Assembly: GCA_934140285.1 (NCBI GenBank)
Contig: CAKPBI010000007.1
Span: 34,043-98,042 of the forward strand
Source of the DNA: an uncultured Bacilli bacterium
Lineage (GTDB): Bacteria; Bacillota_I; Bacilli_A; ML615J-28; CAG-313
Direction: 5' to 3'
DNA length: 64,000 bases
Shown one piece after another: positions 35,934 through 43,127 of this stretch (within the stretch, counting starts at the first letter, position 1; every line of letters begins with the position of its first letter). A program made the position numbers and the translations under genes. The notes beneath the pieces were generated by a model. It searched no databases, was not told the DNA's origin, and saw nothing but the letters and a program-made list of their open reading frames with translations.

Positions 35934-36100
35934 TTTTATACAAATGATAACTTAGTTAATTCAATAGAAAAATATATGGATTTTTATAATAACAAAAGAT
36001 TTCAAGCCAAATTAAAAAACTTGCCTCCGATAGAATATCGAAGCCAAGTTTTATTGGCATAAAGTTTTATTTTATTATCTATCTACTTGACAGACATCAG
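35934..36100 (+). mobile_element. 3' end of an IS3-family insertion sequence
   Basis: The last 42 codons of an IS3-type OrfB transposase are readable, ending at 36062: DNLVNSIEKYMDFYNNKRFQ, then LKNLPPIEYRSQVLLA. The Y-N-x-x-R and PxxYR pattern is characteristic of the IS150 branch. The following CTACTTGACAGACATCAGTTC resembles the right terminus of such elements. Everything upstream of this tail is lost; no catalytic DDE region remains. Confidence 0.7.
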
Positions 36101-36131
36101 TTCAAACAGGCTGATTATATTTTTGTGGATA

Positions 36132-36782
36132 CTAACTATATTCGTCGGTCTTATCTAATATTACAAGTCCTGACTCTCTAGCTCTTACGGCAAGTTGCGT
36201 ACGCGAACGGAATCCAGTTTTATCAAGCATATTCGCAACATGGTTTTTGACAACACCAGAAGATATACCAAGTTTTTCGGAAATTTCTCTGTTACTGTAA
36301 CCTCCTGTCATTAGGCGTAATATTTCAAGTTCCTTTTCGGTAAACTCTGTACTTAATGCAAGTCCCATTTTGACGGGTTGAGGTTTATCCGGATAAACAA
36401 TTTCGCCATTTATAACTCGTTCCATAAGCGACAATATTGGTTGTTCATTTGCTTCTTTGTACCAGAATCCTTCTACACCAATTTGTTTGGCGCGTTTTAT
36501 ATATGAACATTCTGGCATACTTGTCACAATAATAATTTTTGTTTTTGGATACTTCTTTTTAATTTTTTCTGCTGCATCAAGTCCGCTTTCACCATTTTCT
36601 GTTACCACATCCATAACAATAAGATCAATAGGAGTGTGAGCACAAATAATGTCTGCAACGGTTGCGTTTTCTATTGCTACTTCTAGGTAGAATTTATCTG
36701 ACGACTCAACAAAATGCGAAAACAGTGCTTTAGGCATTTGTTGATCTTCAACTATCATGACCGAATATTTTCCTTCTTTCAT
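36132..36782 (-). CDS. LuxR/NarL-type response regulator
   Basis: A 216-residue regulator: receiver domain with MIVEDQQMPK (acidic pair), phosphoacceptor Asp in IDLIVMDVVTENGESG, Thr/Ser in IIIVTSMPE and Lys in FWYKEANEQP, then a GerE/LuxR helix-turn-helix (FTEKELEILRLMTGGYSNREIS, LGISSGVVKNHVANML). It probably controls surface-protein genes through dyad sites such as GTGCCATTTGGCAC (inference). It overlaps the kinase gene by 4 bases (ATGA type) and is the last gene of the sensor operon. Confidence 0.92.
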   Translation of the reverse strand: MKEGKYSVMIVEDQQMPKALFSHFVESSDKFYLEVAIENATVADIICAHTPIDLIVMDVVTENGESGLDAAEKIKKKYPKTKIIIVTSMPECSYIKRAKQIGVEGFWYKEANEQPILSLMERVINGEIVYPDKPQPVKMGLALSTEFTEKELEILRLMTGGYSNREISEKLGISSGVVKNHVANMLDKTGFRSRTQLAVRARESGLVILDKTDEYS

Positions 36783-38074
36783 ATTTTTTCTCCTTGTGAC
36801 AATTCTATTAAAAGTTCAAAATGTGGTGTACTACTTATTATCATTTTGCCGTTTTCCCTTTCGACAAGAGATCGAAGATTTGTCAATCCACCACCTTCTA
36901 CAATTACACCTTTAGGTTTTTCACCATCATTTGTAATAGATATTGTATATACATCATTTTTTTCTGACACTACAATAGTCATATTTTTTCCATTTGCGTG
37001 GGAAACAGTGTTAGTAAGACATTCATGCATAGCATGTGTAAGTATTTTTTCTCTTATCGTATCAGGTTTAGGTAGTTTTCCCTCAAAAATAATGTTTACA
37101 CCGACAAGCTTTGCTGCATCTTCAATAACTTTTATATTACTATTCTTAGATACCTTACGTACACTTTTTAAAGCTGTAATTTCTGCTTTCCAAAAGCTAA
37201 CAAGTTCTTTGCCTTCTGATTCAGTAAGAGAAGTGTTAAGTTTCCGTTTTGTAGTAAGCAAAAGTTTGCCCATATCATTATGGATACGAGTTTTAGCTGC
37301 CAAATGCTCTTTTTCTTTTGTAAGTTCAGCAACATTTTTTCCATATACAACAAGTCGGTTGTGAATCTTTTTCAGTTCATCGAGTTTTTTCTCTAATTCT
37401 CGTGTTAATCGATATCTTTCGGAAATATTCACTGCAACAATTTCATAAACTATTTTACCATCTATTTCGTGTGCATACTTTTTAAAGGATACAACTTTAC
37501 AATCACCATATTCAATGATTGGTTTATCTCCAGTTTGAAGTGATTGGCAATTACCTTCAAGTTCCCCATGTGTAATCTCTAGCCAAAAATCTTTGCCATT
37601 TAACAGTGTTTTACCAGTTGTAAGAACACAAAGATTATTCATTTCAGTGTTAGCAAAACGAATAAGTCCACTTTCTTCATAAAAACAGATTCCAGCTGGA
37701 AGAGTATCTGCACTTTCCTTTATTGATATTGGTGAAATGTGTTTTTTATTCCATATCACTGCACTAACAAGACCAATAATTGTTCCTACAAAAAGCAACA
37801 ACGAAACAACATAATATAACCAAATTGGCAATTTTAAAACTGTAAATGATGGTTCAAACACTCGCATATTTATGCGATATAAATAACTGCCTCGCATTGT
37901 TAAAAACACTACTACAAAAGAAAAAATAAACATTATCGATGAAAGCATTATATATGCGCGTTTTTTACAAAGTCTGACTGAAGTAAATAGACCAATAATT
38001 GACAAAACAAATGTTACAATGAATGAAAAAATGATGATTTGTCTTATTAAAAGTGGAGCATCAATAAATCTCAC
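36779..38074 (-). CDS. Sensor histidine kinase (HisKA_3/NarL-partner type)
   Basis: A 431-residue kinase with three to four N-terminal membrane helices (about 8-30, 40-60, 82-106), a PAS-like segment (about 120-210, AGICFYEESGLIRFANTEMN), a coiled coil, a phosphoacceptor region TRIHNDMGKLLLTTKRKL, and an HATPase domain with N-box HAMHECLTNTVSHANGK, SITNDGEKP and EGGGLTNLRSLV. It resembles the kinases that pair with LuxR-type regulators, and its gene overlaps that of the regulator. It also overlaps the 7TM sensor gene upstream by 4 bases, so the three proteins are made together. Confidence 0.88.
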   Translation of the reverse strand: MRFIDAPLLIRQIIIFSFIVTFVLSIIGLFTSVRLCKKRAYIMLSSIMFIFSFVVVFLTMRGSYLYRINMRVFEPSFTVLKLPIWLYYVVSLLLFVGTIIGLVSAVIWNKKHISPISIKESADTLPAGICFYEESGLIRFANTEMNNLCVLTTGKTLLNGKDFWLEITHGELEGNCQSLQTGDKPIIEYGDCKVVSFKKYAHEIDGKIVYEIVAVNISERYRLTRELEKKLDELKKIHNRLVVYGKNVAELTKEKEHLAAKTRIHNDMGKLLLTTKRKLNTSLTESEGKELVSFWKAEITALKSVRKVSKNSNIKVIEDAAKLVGVNIIFEGKLPKPDTIREKILTHAMHECLTNTVSHANGKNMTIVVSEKNDVYTISITNDGEKPKGVIVEGGGLTNLRSLVERENGKMIISSTPHFELLIELSQGEKI

Positions 38075-39738
38075 ATTGCACCTCCATGATGTAATAGCAG
38101 TGAATAGTAAACTTCTTCATCATCAGTTTCAATACTAACGTTATATTCAGAAAATTTAGCCTTTATTTTTTTGGAAATAGTTTCCTTCCCACTATCACTT
38201 TCAATCCGCAAAATTATATCATCGCCATGATTGCGTAAACGAACAATAATGGCTCCTGGCAAATTGTAGTAATTATTAATACACTCTTCAAAAAAGTCGT
38301 AAAGAACTCCTACTTTTTTACCATCAATTTTACCTTGACATGTACAATCGTAAGAACATTCTGCACCAGTAAGTGAGAGATAATCGAGCGACTCTTTAAT
38401 GGCAAGAGACAATTCACCAATGTCAATATTTTTTTGTTTTTCAGTTAGCATAATAATATTACTTCTACGCTTGATGTACGCTGCTAAAATACAAGCAAAG
38501 CGCATTTCGGCAGTATATTCGATATCATTGAATGATTTTTTTTGATCAATACTTGATAGAAATGCACTCAGTTTTTTCAACTCTTCATGCGTAGCTGCTT
38601 CTATTTTTGTATACAATCGCTTTTGTTCTATTATCTGTGTTTTTTGCTTTTTTAATTCATTTTCTGCTTCAATGATATAGTTTTCTTCAGATAGTTTTTC
38701 GTTAGTTTCCGCTAGTGCATTGTTTATCTCAATTATTCTAGCTAAATTTTCAAGTCTAAATGACCATCCCCCATTTATCTTTACTGCCGACAATCGTGTG
38801 TTTTTATCTATCATTATAGGACTTTCTGTGGCAAGTTGAAACAGTTTTTTTTCCGTAATAATAGAGTTTTTAGAGTAGTAAACCACATTAAATTTTTCAT
38901 CTGTGATAACAGCCGCATAAGCCGAATGGAAAAAGTAATTTTCATAATCTTCATTGGTCGGAATAAGGCCAATAGTAATACAACTCTCTATCACTACAAT
39001 TCCTGAAAAGCATATTAATTCAGGAATTTTGAAAGCTGCTGTATCATTTAAAAAACATACAGTTGAAATCGCTGTACATACAATAAAAGTAGTTACAGGT
39101 ATCCACGTTTTCTTTTTACATGCGGACACTCTACACTTTAAGATAAGAACAATGAGACTTGTAAACGTTACAACAATTTCCCACGCAAGAGCAATGTAAA
39201 ATACAATTCTATGCTTATATGAAAAATCACCATCAAAATTCAAAGCAAAAGCCCAGCCATGAATTTCATTTGTAAAAATTAGAATAATCAATATAATTGC
39301 AGGCAAATACAATAAATACCATGCTTTTGCAAGCGGCTTACCTTTCTTATTTTCTAGACTTAGGGCCGCAAGCAGTATTGTTGGTGGGATGAACATTTGT
39401 GGAACATAATATGTATACCAAAAATAGCGTAAAATTTTATCCAAACCTTTTGTCAGTTCGTATTTCATCATCCTAACCACAAGGAAAAACAAAATTAATA
39501 CAGCAATCGTCAGGAAATATGCAAGTAAATCTTTTCTAACCATTCGATGTATAAGTGAAACTCCCCACAAAACCACAAGAGAAATGAGTATCGTGTTAGC
39601 AAACAAAGCAAATAATGCGTGCCAAAAGTCGGGCAAAATGGAATCTATTGCTTGAAATATACCTGCTAGACCAAATAGCAATAGACATATTGAGTAAAGA
39701 ACTATTTTTTTTCTATTTCTTACAACCCGCATTCTCAC
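38071..39738 (-). CDS. 7TM sensor with degenerate kinase-like domain
   Basis: A 555-residue membrane protein. Seven hydrophobic helices occupy about 11-265, the layout of the 7TMR-HisK_N sensor domain. They are followed by a short PAS-like part, a long coiled coil (about 335-400, NNALAETNEKLSEENYIIEAE) and a C-terminal ATPase-like region with only an N-box-like EECINNYYN; glycine-rich ATP-lid boxes are missing. It may therefore be a pseudokinase that passes a signal to the intact kinase encoded downstream (inference). Start is GTG at 39738 or ATG two codons later, after AAAGGAG. Confidence 0.8.
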   Translation of the reverse strand: MRMRVVRNRKKIVLYSICLLLFGLAGIFQAIDSILPDFWHALFALFANTILISLVVLWGVSLIHRMVRKDLLAYFLTIAVLILFFLVVRMMKYELTKGLDKILRYFWYTYYVPQMFIPPTILLAALSLENKKGKPLAKAWYLLYLPAIILIILIFTNEIHGWAFALNFDGDFSYKHRIVFYIALAWEIVVTFTSLIVLILKCRVSACKKKTWIPVTTFIVCTAISTVCFLNDTAAFKIPELICFSGIVVIESCITIGLIPTNEDYENYFFHSAYAAVITDEKFNVVYYSKNSIITEKKLFQLATESPIMIDKNTRLSAVKINGGWSFRLENLARIIEINNALAETNEKLSEENYIIEAENELKKQKTQIIEQKRLYTKIEAATHEELKKLSAFLSSIDQKKSFNDIEYTAEMRFACILAAYIKRRSNIIMLTEKQKNIDIGELSLAIKESLDYLSLTGAECSYDCTCQGKIDGKKVGVLYDFFEECINNYYNLPGAIIVRLRNHGDDIILRIESDSGKETISKKIKAKFSEYNVSIETDDEEVYYSLLLHHGGAM

Positions 39739-39765
39739 ATTTCTCCTTTTTAATAACTTTTCTTC

Positions 39766-39794
39766 ATTATATCAAATTTTTTTCAAAATTGCAA
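39766..39794 (-). promoter_or_regulatory. Promoter of the sensor-kinase-regulator operon
   Basis: TTGCAA (39794-39789), 17-bp spacer, TATAAT (39771-39766), about 28 bases before the GTG start. No GTGCC palindrome is seen here, so this operon seems not to use the activator-type promoter. Confidence 0.7.
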
Positions 39795-39941
39795 AATTAT
39801 TACAAAAATCGTTATTAAATTAATATTATTAACACTACAGCTGAAGACTCAAATAATCAAAAGCAAACATTAATTGCTAAGGGGTATGGGATGTAAAAAT
39901 TTTAATAAATGAAAAAGAGAGGAATTTTTTTCATCTAGCCT

Positions 39942-40225
39942 TTATTTTAAGTATCCCGAATAAGCAGTATAATTTGCTACTTGGCTTAGGGTGATAAGAC
40001 CAAGACCTTGGCTGTTGATATTATAGTCAAAGTCCTCTGCGCCAAGAACTTATTATGACACAACACCCCTTCGTTAATTTCTTTTAACTGTATCTTTAAT
40101 TGCGATGTAGTGTTAAAAGTGTCTACACCATAAGTATCAGATATACAAAAATATGAGGTTACACGAACGATAGTTAAAATATCAACTATCACCAAAGCGC
40201 TAATCAATATATTTCTAAATACCAT
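39942..40225 (-). pseudogene. Internally deleted relative of the 31184-32053 membrane protein
   Basis: The first 50 codons read a membrane helix followed by TYGVDTFNTTSQLKIQLKEI, matching TYGIDLFRTTGQLKTLSKEV of the intact gene. After FLAQR the frame shifts, and the other frame (40041-39942) reads FDYNINSQGLGLITL and ends GYLK, in the place of the intact C terminus FAYSMKSIGAISFK. About 190 residues between are missing. A deletion joining the two ends explains it. Confidence 0.7.
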
Positions 40226-40351
40226 TACAATGGGGACTAAGATTTTCTTTATTATAATATTATATTACGATTATTTAAATTTTTATACCACGCTTGGAAA
40301 ATTTTTTCTACTTTACAGGCGGTAATGGTGTTTTAAATACGTAAAATTAAA

Positions 40352-40375
40352 GCAAGCGGGAAAACTCCCGCTTGC
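40352..40375 (-). terminator. Terminator of the EF-Tu-domain lipoprotein gene
   Basis: GCAAGCGGGA pairs perfectly with TCCCGCTTGC around a 4-base loop, followed on the minus strand by TTTAATTTT. Confidence 0.8.
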
Positions 40376-40428
40376 AACATATTTCTTCGTTCCAAACTTA
40401 TTATTTATGAACTATAGTCAACTCGCAC

Positions 40429-42555
40429 TTACGCAGATTTAGTAATTTTTAGATTTCCGGTAGCTGCCTTATTTGCAGTAACTACGATTTTAACAGTAAA
40501 TGGTCTTCCCGTGCCAAAAAAGCTATACTCACCGTTATCATTAAGCGTTAATTCACTATCTAAAAAATATACCTTCATAGTTAGGTCTGTAGTATTTAGC
40601 AATTCAAAACCATATTTAGCAGATTTGCCTTTAAAAACGATAAGGCTAATTGTAAATTCTCTACTCTCGCCTTCTAACAAATAAATACTATCTGAAGTTG
40701 CAACGCCACTATTCATAGTAAGTTCAGTAGAATCAAAGTGCGTATCAGTTATTTCACCAAAACCTATTGTTACTCCACCTTCCATAATCGCAAACTGATA
40801 CCCTACAAAACCAGGAGTTTTTGAATCAAAGGAAGCCATAGCACCCTCAATAGTTTGGCCAGGCATAAGCATTTCCACGCCTTCAGGTAAAGTAATAGTG
40901 CCTGCGATACTTTTTGAAACAGACTTAAAGAAAAAATTCGGTTTATATCCAGATGTTATAGGATTATGTTTTCCGCCTTCCTCTTTGGTAAGCAATCTTA
41001 ACTTAATAGTAAATTTATCGTAATTATTTACTGTGCCAAACTTAGTTAGCATTTGACCGGTCTTCAATTCATCTTTAGTTGCTCCTTCAACAAGTAAACT
41101 AACATTATCGCCAACAGTTACCTTTTCTACTTGTTTGCGATTCATTTCTATTTTTTTAACGGTTAATTTCTTGCCAAGTTCTTGGTTATAGATTTCATCG
41201 TTGACGCTTATCGTACCTTGAGCAATTTGGGTCGTTACTATTACCCCACTAACATTTGAAATTGTGAATACATCATGGATGCCAGTAACTAAATTTGCGG
41301 TGTCATATACTACGAAAGTAATCGTCTCGATATTTGCCTTAACAGTGAAGTTTTCATCGTCGGTAGTTAAATTCGCTACATTTATAACGTGTCTACCAGG
41401 CACGCTGTTCTCTTCCGGAACTAATACGGTAACCCAATCAGTATAAGAATTTGTTTCAGCACTAACTTCTACACAACTAACACCAAATAATCCACCTTCA
41501 AGTTTTTCATCTTTATTTATTTCATACACTTCTTTATCAAGATTTACTGCAAATTGTTTAATAGTGAATACGTCCACTTTTTCGCAATGCGCCCATTCCA
41601 TAGTCCCGTTTAGAACAATTTTATATTTATAGTCTCCAGCATTAGTAGGTGCCGTATCTATCCAGTTGTCCTCACCATCATTAACGCAGTAAGAAATACT
41701 CATACCACCCTCTTTGTTGGTCACAGTAACAAGGCTATCTATGCTTTGAGTAGTACCATTGAACGTAAAGTCGATAGCCCCAACAGTGATTTCTCTTGCC
41801 TTAGGTGGGATTAAAGTACCCTCTATCGCTTTTTCTTCATGGAAGCCACAAATGGTGCAATCTCTTTGCTCCACTCTATTTACGCCATAGTCAGCCTCGG
41901 TTTTAACGATCCACTCGCTAAACGTGTGTTCAGCTGTACCTTCTTTTGCATCAACGTGTCCGCATGTTGCAGGGTGCCAGTGGTTATTTTCGTCATATTC
42001 CCACTTAGTCATATCAAACTTGTGCGTGTGGTCTAGTTGTGGAATTACTTCCTTTTTCTCGTACTTACAAACCGTACAAGTGTATATCTTTTCGCCGTCG
42101 GCATCTTCAGTTGCCTCTACGTTAATTCTACCCTCGTCAAAAGTATGCGCTGCAACATCACTTTTTAAGTCAGTATGCTCGCAAGTTGCAGGGTGCCAGT
42201 GGTTATTTTCGTCATATTCCCACTTAGTCATATCAAACTTGTGCGTGTGGTCTAGTTGTGGAATTACTTCCTTTTTCTCGTACTTACAAACCGTACAAGT
42301 GTATATCTTTTCGCCGTCGGCATCTTCAGTTGCCTCTACGTTAATTCTACCCTCGTCAAAAGTATGCGCTGCAACATCACTTTTTAAGTCAGTATGCTCG
42401 CAAGTTGCTGGGTGCCAGTGATTTTTTTCGTCATTTTTCCACTTTGTGGAATCATAAGTATGCGTATGTTTTGGTTTGCAGGCAGTAAGCATAAATATTG
42501 ATAATACAAACATCAAACTTACCACAAGAACCATGCATAGTGATTTTCTTTTCAT
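40429..42555 (-). CDS. Lipoprotein carrying elongation factor Tu domains II and III
   Basis: A 708-residue lipoprotein with lipobox LTAC (Cys26). Residues 30-245 hold three Cys/His modules (KWEYDENNHWHPATC type), two of them identical at DNA level. A beta-rich MBG-like part follows (about 255-415). Residues about 426-604 match EF-Tu domains II and III in order: DVFTISNVSGVIVTTQIAQG, VKKIEMNRKQ, TGQMLTKFGTV, LRLLTKEEGGKHNPITSGYK, AGTITLPEGVEMLMPG and FAIMEGGVTIGFGEIT. The GTPase domain I is absent and the module is outside the cell. The last 100 residues are a further beta domain. Function unknown; surface EF-Tu binds host matrix proteins in other bacteria, which suggests adhesion (inference). 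Confidence 0.88.
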   Translation of the reverse strand: MKRKSLCMVLVVSLMFVLSIFMLTACKPKHTHTYDSTKWKNDEKNHWHPATCEHTDLKSDVAAHTFDEGRINVEATEDADGEKIYTCTVCKYEKKEVIPQLDHTHKFDMTKWEYDENNHWHPATCEHTDLKSDVAAHTFDEGRINVEATEDADGEKIYTCTVCKYEKKEVIPQLDHTHKFDMTKWEYDENNHWHPATCGHVDAKEGTAEHTFSEWIVKTEADYGVNRVEQRDCTICGFHEEKAIEGTLIPPKAREITVGAIDFTFNGTTQSIDSLVTVTNKEGGMSISYCVNDGEDNWIDTAPTNAGDYKYKIVLNGTMEWAHCEKVDVFTIKQFAVNLDKEVYEINKDEKLEGGLFGVSCVEVSAETNSYTDWVTVLVPEENSVPGRHVINVANLTTDDENFTVKANIETITFVVYDTANLVTGIHDVFTISNVSGVIVTTQIAQGTISVNDEIYNQELGKKLTVKKIEMNRKQVEKVTVGDNVSLLVEGATKDELKTGQMLTKFGTVNNYDKFTIKLRLLTKEEGGKHNPITSGYKPNFFFKSVSKSIAGTITLPEGVEMLMPGQTIEGAMASFDSKTPGFVGYQFAIMEGGVTIGFGEITDTHFDSTELTMNSGVATSDSIYLLEGESREFTISLIVFKGKSAKYGFELLNTTDLTMKVYFLDSELTLNDNGEYSFFGTGRPFTVKIVVTANKAATGNLKITKSA
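41966..42403. repeat. Two identical 219-bp tandem repeats inside the lipoprotein gene
   Basis: Units 41966-42184 and 42185-42403 appear identical base for base; a third, diverging unit starts at 42404. Each encodes 73 residues, one Cys/His module plus its VEATEDADGEKIYTC part. Identity without silent changes points to very recent duplication or gene conversion. Confidence 0.9.
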
Positions 42556-42581
42556 ATTTTTTCTCCTTTTTTAATCTTTTT

Positions 42582-42854
42582 TTATTTCTTTTCACCGCTT
42601 AGGACATTGAAACCTATTTTGTTGCCTTTTGTTAAAAACTCTTTAATTGCCATTATTAAGTCCGTAAATATCCTTTTATTAATAGCAAACAAAGAGATTG
42701 TAAATCCTCCAATTTCTGCAACCACTCTCTCTCTTACAAGTGCGTGTATGCGTTCCGTTTCTGTTGTGATCGGTGTTTGTAGGAATAGTAAGGTCGGTGA
42801 TTTCAATTTCACTACGATTTTTTGATTATTGGTGGTAATTGAAATTATCCTCAC
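42582..42854 (-). pseudogene. C-terminal remnant of a large surface protein
   Basis: A 90-residue frame whose second half reads EIGGFTISLFAINKRIFTDL and IMAIKEFL. This matches the anchor and tail of the intact paralogues (GIGGFAIFWFAIKKKTFGDI and GDLITAIKG). No signal peptide or upstream domains remain. It is the 3' debris of another copy of the large Cys/His-module family, directly before the EF-Tu-domain lipoprotein gene. Confidence 0.65.
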
Positions 42855-43061
42855 TTTTTGTAGAAACTTTAATTTGTCTTTATGTTTTAAAAGTTGGAAT
42901 TATTAAACAAGATAATAATTTATTTTGCCTGGCAAAAAAGTTCTAGTAATAGACCTTTTTTCCATTTTCAATAAATGAAAGGGCTATTTATCGAAACCTT
43001 CATTTTATTTAAAGCAACTTTTAATCATTGCAGTATCCTTTTACTTATATGAAAATGATAC
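42855..43061. other. Gene-free stretch with a short palindrome
   Basis: No ORF. TTTTGCC and GGCAAAA flank a single T at 42923-42937. It differs from the GTGCCATTTGGCAC dyads but shares the GCC/GGC core. It may be an operator for the genes to its left. Confidence 0.3.
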
Positions 43062-43089
43062 ATAAAAGCGGGTTTTTTCCCGCTTTTAT
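43062..43089. terminator. Terminator after the 43128-45575 lipoprotein gene
   Basis: ATAAAAGCGGG pairs perfectly with CCCGCTTTTAT around TTTTTT. A/T runs on both sides allow either direction; the minus-strand gene ends 38 bases away. Confidence 0.75.
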
Positions 43090-43127
43090 GATTATTTTTT
43101 GTTGTTGACCAGATAAAAACTTTTATG

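Noticed and set aside
41966..42420. Tandem 219-bp repeats as a CRISPR array
   Set aside because: The units are long, head to tail, in frame and translated into protein modules; no short repeats with unique spacers are present anywhere in the window.
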